Shown here: positions 9,729-20,783 of the stretch, piece by piece
How positions within the stretch are numbered: position 1 is the stretch's first letter
Layout: each line of letters starts with the position of its first letter
Assembly: GCA_001972305.1 (NCBI GenBank)
Contig: BDDD01000267.1
Coordinates: 694,427 to 758,426 of the forward strand
Origin: Cephalotus follicularis
Lineage: Eukaryota > Streptophyta > Magnoliopsida > Oxalidales > Cephalotaceae
Direction: 5' to 3'
Length of the DNA: 64,000 nucleotides
Notes under the pieces: model-generated
Seen by the model: the letters and a program-made list of their open reading frames with translations, nothing else
Told to the model about the DNA's origin: nothing
Databases searched by the model: none
Made by a program: the position numbers and the translations under genes

Positions 9729-11582
9729 CTGTTGCAACAATATAGAAGGCTTCAGTACTGAAAGGGCTTAGTAACGATAATGTATAACAATTACCAAGAT
9801 TCATGTGTTGTCATCACTGTTGCAAATTTGTTGACAAAAGAATGAAATGCATGGTAATGTATTGAAGTGAATTCCTGAGTATCATTTTATCCAGATATAG
9901 AAGTGTAATGTATCACAGATTAAGAAAATGAAACCAAAGTGCCAAATTTCAGTTTTTTTTTCTTTTTCAAGATAGAAATCAAAGGAAAGCGTGCTTTAAT
10001 ATTTAGTACGTTTACATATCATTTGATAATTAATTGCCAACTTTGCTTAAGTGGAAAGTATCTGGGTGAATTGTATTGTATCAGCTGATTCAGGTAGTAA
10101 AATTACTCAATAATAATGCCAATCATCCAAATTTATCAAGAATTAAAGAGAAACTATATATTCCTCCTTATTTATCTATCTAATATCTAAATAAAAAGAG
10201 TCCCCGGATGGATGCCATATTAAATATTACATATGGCATGCATATAAAAGCTGCCTACTATAAATGACCAAGGACCTATAAAAACAGCTAATAAAGGATG
10301 ATGTCAAATTGAGCAGGCAAAAACTAGAGGGAATCTTAGTAAAAACACTGTAAAAAAAGAATAATATTATACAATACAATTGAGGTGATACATACATCAC
10401 AGTCGTTAATTAGCAAATTATGTCTAAAGCACAGACGTGTAATTAGCAAATTATGTGAGAATCGTATTTATGATCTTAAGTTCAGATCTTCAAAATTAAA
10501 ACTCACTGCATTCAACAATATGATGAATAGTATATAAACTTTACTAGCTTAGTATCTACTTCTAAGATATTTCACAGTGTCCCATTATTGTATTAACTAA
10601 TTCATGTGATGTCATATTCTCGGTGTCGTTTATTTATTCACCCATAAAAATTTGGGATTCTATCTATGTATTTCATCATTTAAGCCTGACAGTTAAAAGT
10701 CCAAATTTTAGAGATGAAGAAATATAAAATTATAAAGATTTTAACTCTCACCTAATTTACGATAATTTGTTATTTTATCCTATGGGTCTTATTTATATAA
10801 TATTTATTTAAGAATCTCCTGTATCGAAAGCACGAGATCTCTTTGCGGATACGTAACATTCTTAACTCTATTATTATTATTATTATACAATCATCTTTAA
10901 AATTAAAAACAATAACAAGAATTGCAATTAATTAAAAACTCTAAAGCACAAAGTAATTTTGTTACACCAATGTTATTATCAAACTTATACCCCTGTCGTA
11001 AAGTTTCTATACCTTAATTATATGGGGGACCACAATATACTAAATAAAAACCTTCAAATGGCATATACGTATATGTAACTAATGTGACAACAAAATAAGT
11101 TGGGTAACAGCCAACTGTACAATTAAATGAAGATGTACTGATTCAATGATATCTTTACATTAATTAGTTACTCAAGGTATATTTGATAATACTGTATATT
11201 TCATAAAAATATTTTTTAAAAGTATTTTTAATAAAAACATTGTTGTTAAAAGTGATGTGATGAAACTAAAAAGTGTTTGTGGAGTAAATATGTGTTTCGT
11301 ATATATATATTTTTGAAATTGTTATAGATATTTTAAATGACTGAAATAGACATGAAATTATAATAAATATGTAATTGATAAAAATATTTTTCAAACCGAT
11401 CTCACCAGACCATATTGAAAAGTGCTTAACAAACACTAATTTAAAAAAAATTAAGTTTGAAAAGTGTTAATAATATAAAAGTATTACCAAAAATGCACTA
11501 AACACATGCAGTGTCTAACAGAAATAATATTCACAAATGACCCACATTTAAGGCATAGAATAAAGACGAAAAATAAATGCAC
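9729..11582 (-). other. PAL: PAL intron (1854 bp, phase 2)
   Basis: Donor GTGCAT at 11582 and acceptor GCAACAG at 9729 give GT-AG borders and split an Arg codon (AG|A), the conserved intron site of plant PAL genes. The intron is AT-rich with no open frame. A 17 bp direct repeat (TAATTAGCAAATTATGT) occurs near 10409 and 10441. The part near 11170-11510 has weakly similar ends that could be an old MITE. No LTR element lies inside. Confidence 0.93.
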
Positions 11583-11986
11583 CTAATGAGCTCCTTTTGT
11601 AAGGAAGCTCCTTGTTTGGTCCTCCTATGTGAAGTTGCACCAAACCCAGTTGTAACGCCGTAACTGTCTGTCCCTTTTGTCATGCTCTCCATCACCCACT
11701 CACTGCTAGCCTTCACTCCGGGCCGAGCCGACTCCGACAGCTCTACCGTGACCCGGTTGTCACGTGAAGCCACGGCTGCCACCTGTGCTATGGTTAGTGT
11801 CTCACCCCCTAGTTGAACCACCTTCTTCCTATACTCTTTAACCATTGTTTTCACTTCATCTAAATGACTACCCTTTAATGCCTCTGCTGTAGATATCCAG
11901 TTTAATGGATCAGTGTTGCTGTTGTTGTTGTGGCATGTTTTGTCAATAAGCACATCACCATTTCCATTAGCATGTGACACTTCCAT
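11583..11986 (-). CDS. PAL: Phenylalanine ammonia-lyase, exon 1 (residues 1-134 plus split codon)
   Basis: The start is the ATG at 11984-11986, giving [13 protein letters not shown] and then the conserved [36 protein letters not shown] and [19 protein letters not shown]. Tyr109 in SYGVTTGFG corresponds to the catalytic Tyr110 of parsley PAL. The N-terminus is a short hydrophilic, Asn/His-rich leader, variable between family members. The exon is 404 bp and ends ..ATT AG before the GT donor; the open frame beyond the donor (CIYFSSLF) is intron read-through. GASLQKEL at the exon end differs slightly from the more usual GGALQKEL. No frameshift or stop; the gene appears intact. Confidence 0.97.
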
Positions 11987-12224
11987 CGTTATATTGAAAA
12001 TGTATATATATCCAATGGGTCCAAAATGGTATGTTTATAGTGGCCAAAAGAATGTTCAAAATGAACTTGGGTACATGAAAATGTGGGGATGAACAATGAG
12101 CACAGAAACCAAAACAGATTGTTTAATTGTTTGTTTGGTTCCTAAGAAAAATAAACAAGAGGAAATTAAAATGATGGGTCTTCTTAATTTTCTCTAAGGT
12201 TTGGTTCACCAGTTTATGGGGTTG

Positions 12225-12232
12225 TTTAAATA
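12225..12232 (-). promoter_or_regulatory. Candidate PAL TATA box (TATTTAAA)
   Basis: TATTTAAA on the minus strand about 240 bp upstream of the PAL ATG, followed downstream by an AC-rich leader. A second AT-rich run (TATATATA at about 12003) is only about 20 bp from the ATG, too close for a core promoter. C-rich words resembling MYB-bound AC elements lie nearby on the same strand (CACCCAAC, CAACTAAC, ACCAAACC), each differing by one or more bases from the classical forms. Confidence 0.45.
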
Positions 12233-12327
12233 AGAGAGGTGTTGGGTGAGAAGCTGCTGGGGTGTGTTAGTTGAAAGGGCTTTGTGGCCGTTTGATCTTC
12301 ATTTTGATCTAATGGCTGTGGTGTAGA

Positions 12328-12333
12328 CACGTG
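12328..12333. promoter_or_regulatory. G-box (CACGTG) upstream of PAL
   Basis: Palindromic CACGTG within GACACGTGGATA, about 340 bp upstream of the PAL ATG. Such boxes bind bZIP and bHLH factors in light, jasmonate and abscisic-acid responses. A single six-base match has limited weight. Confidence 0.4.
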
Positions 12334-12399
12334 GATACCATATCTGAAGGGGGTGCAATGTGAGAGAATGCGTGATGGTGCCTTTACCCGTCAAATTGT

Positions 12400-14084
12400 A
12401 GGGAGGTTGTTGAGTTGTATGGTGCATAATCACGAGTGTTGTCCTCCCGTCATCGTTTACAAATTTTTTGTGACCAGAAAACTTGGGCTTTGTTGAATTA
12501 CCCTATACTCCCTCTACATTACATGATATAACAAAAATGATGATTGCGAATTTTTAGGTTTTTAGTAGATCAGTTCTTAACCAAAAAAATAAAATAAAAT
12601 CAATAGGGTAATGTATACGAAGTTTGAACCAGATAGAGATCAAAGTAATTGGGATCATTAATCTCATCATTTGAATTTTTAATTAAAAAATAAATGAAAA
12701 AGAAGCTGAATATTCCTTTTAAGAAATTAAGAATGGAAAAAGATTCTTTTTTGAAGTTTTAAAAATCATCTTTTATGTTTTGGCTTGTTTTATAATTACA
12801 CATTTTCCAGTCTAGTTCTAGTATTCATTAATATTTCTATGGAATTGACTTCAGCTGAGTAGTTAGCTTAAAATAAGGATATGATTAGATCCATATCATA
12901 ATCGTACTAACAAATAAAGCAGACAAATTCTACACGAATTTGTGAAAAGGTCTAGTCTACGTCCATGACAACTATTTACAAATTTCTTAATTGTCTGTCA
13001 TTAATGTGTTCAATGTTTCTTTTGAAATGGCCAAATGGGCAATGAAAATTGCATTTTACATTTTTACTCTGTTAGATTACCTGCCAATCAAAGGAGTACA
13101 TTAATGTTTTGGTATTGATTTTGGTCTTTTGGCTTTATTTTAATTTTAATAAAATAATCATTAATAATATTTTGATAACTCAATTTTTATGTATTTTTAA
13201 TGACATATCATTTGTGGTTTATAACATTACCCATCATATCATTTATATTTTGGACCGTAATTTGTTTTATCTTTTATTTTATAACGAGTATCCCCAAAAT
13301 CATGTGTTATATTGGTTATATTAATCTTACGAGCGTAACTGTCTCATATATATTTTAAGGTGAAGTCTAGGGAATTCAACCACATGAAAAACATACACAC
13401 TAACCAACCTATAGCTATTCAAATATGTGCGTCATGTGCTCTTTGTTACAAATATTATGGATAGTAATTAGTAGTAGTAACATTGGAGGTTTATATCAAT
13501 GATATAGAGTAATATATCAAGATTAAAAAAATATTGAAATATTTACGGATATATCAACGGAATGAAAATATCAATATCGAAGATAAAATTGGTGAAAAGT
13601 TTTAGAAAACTTTGAAAATTTTAATTGAGACTTTATAATATATAGAAGATAAAATTGGTGAAAAATTTTAGAAAACTTTGAAAATTTTACAACAAAAAAT
13701 AAGCAAAACCATAAAAAATAATGCCAAATATACTCACCAAAAATAGAATATACTCGTAATAGAATATAGTCGGTCAATTATAATAGAATAAATTGAAGAA
13801 ACAACCAACATAATAGAATATACTCAGTCAATTATAATGCCAATTAATTTTACAATGTTAATAGTCTGATATCACATGGAGTTCCTATGCTGTTCAAAAT
13901 CATTAGCCACCCTTCACTTTGAACTACTAGTATAATCTTATTGTCTTCCATCATTCAAATGTCCAAATAATGCATATTGATTGTAATCAACTTGTGGAGC
14001 GAATATATGTTGTCTCCATATCCAAATATTTAGCTTGTCAATCCGTATCCATGTGAAGCTTGAGATGAATATCCATAATGTCGT
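12400..14084. other. PAL-distal intergenic sequence, AT-rich, with small repeats
   Basis: No gene recognised. The stretch near 13109-13330 resembles the GAGTAATG MITE family (shared phrase ATCATTAATAATATTTTGA). At about 13580-13623 and 13647-13690 a 44 bp segment is directly repeated. From 13490 the sequence is full of GATATATC-type words that reappear on the far side of the gypsy element (23230-23450), so an older repeat was probably split by that insertion. Confidence 0.5.
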
Positions 14085-16160
14085 TGTGGCGCCCTGAGCC
14101 CGAAAGGCACCCGAGACATCACTATCTATCCTATCCTATTCAATCTCTTAGTCCAATGGTTAGGTACTAGTTAAATCTATCAAATGCAGAAATATAGAAG
14201 AAAAAAAACTTTAAAGAAAGTTAACTATAATGCATACAAACGTATAATCAGTACAACTCAATTGCAATACAATTTTGGCAGTTTGAATACAAAACAATAA
14301 ACCAAAATCACTCTTGGTCCAATGCACCTCAGTAAATCGACTAACTATCCATTAATTCCTGCTGTCCGTCTTGTACACAATATTAATGCTCCATCTTGAA
14401 GGATGATTAGCCATATGGCCAAGCAGAATATTCTCCATGCACAATGAACAATTTATATAGCAATAATACATATCATGCTATATGTATGAATGTCAGTTGT
14501 GGTCGACTATTAATATACAACTGTCTCATACCAACGTATATTGATAGGAACTAAACATTCAATTCTATCCAATCATCTATTAGACAATCCAGTACAATTG
14601 TACAAAGACACTCAATAAACCTATAGAGCTTAATGATCTTCGATACTGTATAGGTGAACTAAACCCAAAGAAGGAAGTCCTCCAAAAAGGGTAGGTTTAG
14701 ATGATCTAGCCGTCCATGAATCAGCTCATGGATAACGCGACTAGATGTTGATCTAACTATCTTGGATCAGCCCAAGAAATACGCAACTAAGTCTCCTAGC
14801 TGTCTAAGGATTAGCCTAATAGACTACTCAGCTAGGTATATAGCTATTTAAGGATCAACCTAATAGACTGCTCAGATATATATGCTGAAAATATCCATTC
14901 AGTAAAAGCCATTTAGGCTCGTGGCTATCTAATCAGAGGGAACAATTGAACGGACTTCAACACCTAGCATGATTGACTAGAAATCACTAAGGTCATTCTA
15001 ACAGGTTCAAACAATCAATCAATCCATTGGTCGGTACAATCAATTGGTTAATTGGTCAGTTGGTACTATCAATCGATTAATAAATCAGTTTCAGTTCTGT
15101 CTAATGTGCAGAAAATTGTTCAGTATTAAGCGAAGATCATCCCATGATCGATTTATGTTACAAACAGTGTTAAAACAAAGTATACAAGCATTAGAAAGGC
15201 CCTGGGTTATGTCTAGTGAAAAAAATCCAGTTAAAACCATGAAACAAGTCCAAACACAAGGAACAAGGAAAGGCGTCGATGCATTCTTGAAAGCGTCAAT
15301 GCTTTCCAATGAGTCTTCAAGTATGTGAGAAATTAAAAAAAAGCCTCAATGCCTTTTAGAGAAATCATCGACGTCTTTCTATGTCTTTAACTCCTAGTGG
15401 CTCTTAAAGCATCGATGTATTACAATGGCATCGATGCTCAAGGAACGAGCATCGATGTCTTTTCATTTTTATGCAGTTTTATTTGGAAGATTATGTCAAT
15501 GACTTTGGGAAAGGCATTGATGATTTTTCACGAAACGAGTCGATGCTTAAGGGAAAAGCGTCGACGTGAATTCATTATACAAACCTAGAAATTTAATACA
15601 TAGTTAAATGCGTCTATGTATTCCTTGAAAGAAATTGACTTGATTTTATGTGGAAGCCCAGAATCACTCTTTTGAAGTCTAGTTCAGTTCAAATCCAATT
15701 CTTTGTTCAATGAAAATGTTTAGGCAAGTTTAAAACCATTTATTAAACACATCTAAACTAGTTTTAACTCATTAAATCCATAAATTAACACATTAGGTCT
15801 AAAAACCATAATTTTTAACCTAATATCATTTCAATTAAGTTTCAATCAGTTAAATCAATCAATTTACATGCTAACAGTTGTATAAAGTATGTAACCATGT
15901 ATTCATGGTGAATTTGAGGTAGAGAATATCTACCAACTGTTTGAAGCTTTAAAATTTGAGGAAAAATTAGTAATAGGAGGAAGAACTCAAGTTCCTTGAT
16001 TCAATCAGTTAAGCTTCAATTCAGTTGCAAGGATCACTCAAGACAAGAAACAATCCACCCCCCTTCTCGATCTTGTGAAGGTGTGGTTGTAGTGAGGTGA
16101 GGTTGAGAGAAGAGAGAGTTGAGAGAAGAATGAGAAGTAATGGGTTTAGAGGAGATCTTG
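14085..16160 (-). repeat. 3' LTR of the 14-23 kb gypsy element (truncated)
   Basis: Begins TGTGGCGCCC on the plus strand (the LTR 3' end) and aligns with 20784 onward through many indels. It contains a hairpin array at about 14713-14880 and a cluster of ATCGATG-type words at about 15270-15620. Similarity to the other LTR stops near 16160, so the last part of the LTR (its 5' end) is missing. Short open frames in it are not genes. Confidence 0.85.
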
Positions 16161-16639
16161 GTCCTCGATCCTTTCTGTCAATAATTTATATCGGTGTCTC
16201 CTCATAGGACAAGTCTGGACCCAACTGTATTGGTCTATAGTTGATAACATTTAAAGGATCTTGATGATACCTCACCAATTAAGAAACATGAAACACATTG
16301 TGAACTTTTGACAATGCTGGAGGTAAAATAAGCTGATAAGCTAATTGTCAGATTCTTTCCAATATCACAAACAGTTGAAACGAGGTGAAAGCTTCCACCT
16401 CCTCTCGAATCTTATGACTCCCTTCATTGGTGATAGTTTGAGGAAAACGTGATTACCGACAAGAAAGTCCAATCCTCTCTGATGAACATCGACACAACTC
16501 TTAAGACGGCTCTGAGCTACCAATAGGCAATAGTCTGTCCGTGATCAATTTCAATTTCTCAGAGGTGATCTATACAATTTATGGTCCTAGTACACTCCTC
16601 TCGCTGACCTGATCCTAATAAATTGGTGATCGACATCTC

Positions 16640-17260
16640 TTACCATACAAGGCTTCATATAGAGCCATCTAGATGCTCGCATGAAAGCAGTTATTATAGG
16701 AAAACTCAATCAACGGTCGATGCTCAACCCAGTTACCATTGAAGTCAATAGCATATACCTGAATCATATCCTCTAGTGTCTATAGAGTCCTTTGAATGAC
16801 GATTCTATACCTCTGAATGACCATCTGACTGTGGATGAAAAGCAGTACTGAAGCTCAACTATATGTCCATAGCTGTCTATAACTTCCTTCAGAAAAATGA
16901 AGTGAAATGAGTATCTCTGTCTGAAACAATACTGATCGGTACCCTATGCAGTCTGACAATCTCATGTATGTACAATCATGCCAATCTCTCCATAGAATAA
17001 GTCACCTAGATAAGCATAAAATTGGCCGATTTCGTGAGTCAATTGACCACGACCCTAATGACATCATGGTTTCCACGAGACAAATGTAATCCAGTGACAA
17101 AGTCGGTTGTAATGTATTCCCACTTTCACTCAGGAATGAAAAAGGGATGAAGCAAACCTACTACCCTTTGATGCGCTGCCTTGACTTGCTTACAAGTTAA
17201 GCATCTTAATATAAACTCTGTAATTTATCTCTTCATGTTATTCCACTAATAGTTGAGTTT
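16640..17260 (-). pseudogene. Gypsy integrase core
   Basis: The minus strand reads CLTCKQVKAAHQR (zinc region), KWEYITTDFVTGL, IVSDRDTHFTSFFWRKL, FHPQSDGHSE and WVEHRPLIEFSYNN, then ALYGKRCRSPI. The D, D and E positions of the integrase triad can all be seen, but stops and frame changes break the frame repeatedly. The C-terminal part toward 16160 is not recognisable. Confidence 0.7.
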
Positions 17261-17579
17261 AAGGTCCTGGTACATCTTCGTAATCCCCGGATGAATGGAG
17301 AAACGAGATCTATAAGCTTGAAATAAAAGCTCGTCCTTTAACTCATTACCAGCTGGAACACATAGTCAACCTTGATATCTCAGTAGTTCGTCAGTAAGAA
17401 GAGTGAAATCCTGTTTCAACCCACCCTCATTACATGTTGCTAGTTTTTGTAACTTTGTATCGATATTTTGTGAATGGATGTGAATGAATGGAGGAAACTA
17501 TTATGCAAGCCATCTTACGACTCAGTGCATTAGCGACTATCTCACAGTTGTAATCGTTGAGTAATTTGAACCATATCCT

Positions 17580-17801
17580 CTATCTCATGTTCAAATCTTT
17601 CTGCGTAAATAGGTGCTTCAAACTCTTGTGGTTAGTGAAGACATCAAACCTAGTACCATAAAGATAGTGATGCCATTTCTTCAAGGAAAATACAATGGTC
17701 GCCAACTCAAGATCCTGTATCGGATAGTTCTTATCATGTGGTTCGACCTTCCTAGATGTATAGGCCTTAACCTTGCCATACTGCATAAGGACACAACTCA
17801 A
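17580..17801 (-). pseudogene. Gypsy RNase H fragment
   Basis: Open segment reading SCVLMQYGKVKAYTSRKVEPHDKNYPIQDLELATIVFSLK in pieces, then WHHYLYGTRFDVFTNHKSLKHLFTQKDLNMR. It matches the RNase H of the plus-strand element at 35130-35370 nearly residue for residue, with TDHKS changed to TNHKS. Upstream sequence to 18214 holds decayed RT C-terminus. Confidence 0.75.
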
Positions 17802-18214
17802 TCCTTTTCCTTAAGCATATGTATGGACAACAAAGTCATTGTTCCAATCAGGAAAACTAAGAAAGGAAAAGAAATCAATCTTTCCTTTAGTTTTTGAAAA
17901 CTCTATTCACATTTAGTATCCCATAGAAATGCATTTTGTTTTTGCGTCAGTCGAGTTGATGGTGTGACAATTCATGAGGAACTCTTGACAAATCTGAAGT
18001 AATATCCTGCAAGTCCCAAGGAGCTGCGGATCTCTATAACATTTTTCGGTTGTCTCCATTCTCTAACTATCTCAATCTTGGTTGGATCAACTGTAAACCT
18101 AGCACTAGAAATGATGTACCCTAGAAAAGTAACTTCTGTCAGCCAGAATTCAAACTTACTGAACTTGGCATATAACTGTTGGTCTCTCAGTAACTATAAT
18201 ACAATATGAAGATG

Positions 18215-18845
18215 CTATGGATGCTCTTCATCGATTTTGGAATAGACCAGGATGTCGTCAATGAAAACCACTATGAACTGGTCTAGATAAGGACTGAACA
18301 CACGGTTCATCAAGTCCATGAAAGTGGCTGGTGGATTAGTCACACCAAAAGGCATAAGCAAAAAGTAGTAGTGTCCGTATCGTGACCTAAAAGTAGTCTT
18401 CACAGTATCATCATATCTGACCCTAAGTTGATGATAACTTGATCTCAAGTCAAGCTTTGAGAATACTTTCGAACCTCTAAGCTGGTCAAACAACTTGTCA
18501 ATATGCGGTAGAGGGTACTTATTCTTAATAGTTACTCTATTGAGCTGCCGATAATCAATGTACATCCTCAGTGATTCATGTTTCTTCTTGACAAAGAGAT
18601 TTGGTGCTCCCCATGGTGAAATACTAGGCCTTATGAAACCTTTATTGGGAGATCTTAAGTTGTAACTTCAGATCTTTCAGTTCAATCGGTGCCATTCGGT
18701 AAGGTGCTTGGGAAATTGGAGCTGTACTCGATACCATGTCAATCACAAACCCCATCTCTTTGTTAGGCTGTAAAAACATGAAGTCCTGATGAAATGCATT
18801 CCCAAAGTCACAAACCACTAGAATATCCTCCAATCTAGTTGTCAT
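18215..18845 (-). pseudogene. Gypsy reverse transcriptase
   Basis: From 18845 down: [25 protein letters not shown], then after a frame break [64 protein letters not shown] and [16 protein letters not shown] is the gypsy form of the catalytic YxDD box and is intact. Frameshifts near 18640 and 18210 cut the domain. Confidence 0.8.
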
Positions 18846-18927
18846 CTGTCAGTTTCAATGATATGTTCCAGGAACCCCATACAACCCCGTCTTATGCAGT
18901 GATGAAATCATCTGTATAGTCTATTGC

Positions 18928-19260
18928 TCAAACGTCCCCACAAATTAGAATAGCAACCGCTCTAAAAAATTGAAAGTCACTACCTTCCGTTAACAATACA
19001 CCTAAGCATAATGTGTTGATAACCAGTCTATACATTACATCCAGTTCATCAATCGGTAAGACAATAAGATCGACTTGTGGGTTACGATCATCAATTTCTA
19101 CGATGCAATATTTACACAACCTATCAGCAGTCACGGACTCACCGACAAGTGTACTCTCTTTCATTAAGAACGACAAGAACTCAGACCTCAAACCCATGCA
19201 ACATACAGAATGAGATGCAATGTATGAATGGGATGAGTCCGGATCTATAAGAACATGTGC
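18928..19260 (-). pseudogene. Gypsy protease region
   Basis: The segment includes FLSFLMKESTLVGESVTADRLCKYCIVEI and DLIVLPIDELDVMYRL, corresponding to the end of protease and the linker before RT in the plus-strand element (VEVSTPVGEPVTSRWVCRSC ... [10 protein letters not shown]). The active-site region just to its right (near 19200-19255) reads like a decayed D-P-x-S-H-S-Y. Confidence 0.55.
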
Positions 19261-19420
19261 TGAATGCTGGAAAAGTCAAAAAGAACCTCCAATGATAATG
19301 TTCAATCCATCATTAGCTCCATGATCCATGGTGGAAACCCTCAACTGTACTATCGGTGCATATCCCATAACTTTCTTCCTGTTGATCGGTCCCTCGAGAA
19401 GTAAATGGTGCACTATCAAT

Positions 19421-20516
19421 CTATCTTTGGGGCAACTGTCTTTGAGGTGTCTGTGTCTGTCTTTGGTTAACATAGTTATGTGAATAGTCTCTAAAAATGT
19501 GATTCATGACTCTACAAGCCCAACAACTACCCAAATACCAACGGCAGTTGTTAGAAGTACGGTTGGTCTTCTGACAATGTATACAAGGTACGAGAGTAAA
19601 CTGGTTACTCAAGTAAGAAATCTGGATGGTATACCGTGGCTTGATGCTCTAGATCAGTTCTCTCGACGGGAACTCTGTGACTATCCTCTCCTGCCTGAAG
19701 ACTGGGGCTGACTTCCACATCCTCCAGGATTACCACTCTGTGAACTTCCACCAGGACATCCACTACTATTAGTCCGTTGAGACTTTCCACTGCCACTACT
19801 GCTACTAGCCCCTTGCATTGAGGAAGGTGCAAGCCGCATGTTAGTTTGGCTCCTCAGTTGTCTGACTTCCTCTGTAAAATTCTCGAGATACCTAGACCAA
19901 GTTGTGACCTTTAACAAAGTCATCAAACCATGGGGAAGTAATTGCCTCATCAATTGAATTCTTAATTCGCGAAGTAACTTCTCCGCTCTCTGTGATTCAC
20001 CTTCCACTAGATGTGGAACAGATCGAGCTAGTTGAGTAAATCTACCCTCATATTGTGGCATTGTGAGGTTCCCCTATACTAGATGGGCGAATTAGGTCTC
20101 TCTTTTATCCTGCTCATCATTAGGATAAAATAGAAAATTGAACTCTAGTAAGAAAGCATTCCATGTCCTTTCAGTTCCATTCCGTGTCCAGTCGGGATTC
20201 ATCATGCCCAGTAGTGTTCACCCTTATCCTACAACATGTACATGGCCAAGGTGAGCTTCTGCTTGTTATTGGACTCCATTACTTGAAAGATCTTCTTAAT
20301 ATGGAGGATTTAAGACTCAGCTACCTAAGGATTCAGGAATCCCATGAAAGCTAGAGGGTTCATTTTCAGGAATCTGGATAAGGTATCGTCCCTCAGCAGT
20401 CGACGCTCCTCTCTGGTAGCCATTCTTTCCAAAAGATCACACATGCATGCCATAGTGGCACACATATCTCTCCAGGTGTCATGGTTGACCCATAGAGGTG
20501 GAGCATTTGCACCCAT
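19421..20516 (-). pseudogene. Gypsy gag with degenerate zinc knuckles
   Basis: In order on the minus strand: an N-terminal segment 20516-20325 ending FLKMNPLAFMGF, a capsid segment 20061-19681 with YEGRFTQLARSVPHLV and RAEKLLRELR, a Gly/Ser-rich linker, then CIHCQKTNRTSNNC and CWACRVMNHIFRDY at 19590-19480. In the plus-strand relative both knuckles keep C-C-H-C; here the first has His to Arg and the second has its last Cys replaced by Tyr, so neither could bind zinc normally. Confidence 0.75.
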
Positions 20517-20766
20517 ACTCCAATGCTACGGTCTTATGCACTAATGCATAATCTACTTCAAGAGCCCAGGTGACCCTCCTCCACGACCTCTTTGTTCTTT
20601 GTTTTCCATATGTACATAATTAGAAACGATTGGATAAACAACATATCTAATCACAATCCAATTTTTAGTTCAAAAGCATAGACAAATGTGGGAACATAAG
20701 TCATGCAAGTCCATTTAGTCAATCTATAATAGTCAAATTTTAAAACATAACCTAGTAGGCCAACAA

Positions 20767-20780
20767 CCTCTCTGATACCA
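20767..20780 (-). other. Primer binding site (initiator tRNA-Met)
   Basis: Minus-strand TGGTATCAGAGAGG, three bases inside the 5' LTR end at 20784. This matches the initiator-Met PBS and sets the element's orientation. Confidence 0.85.
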
Positions 20781-20783
20781 CTC

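Noticed and set aside
11170-11510. A MITE inside the PAL intron
   Set aside because: The ends are only weakly complementary and no target duplication could be found; left as a remark in the intron entry.
15044-15588. Open frames of 60-95 codons
   Set aside because: They lie within an LTR and differ between LTR copies with no conserved reading frame.
15270-15620. A CRISPR-like array because of regularly recurring ATCGATG words
   Set aside because: Words are short, spacing is irregular, the setting is a plant LTR and there are no cas genes.
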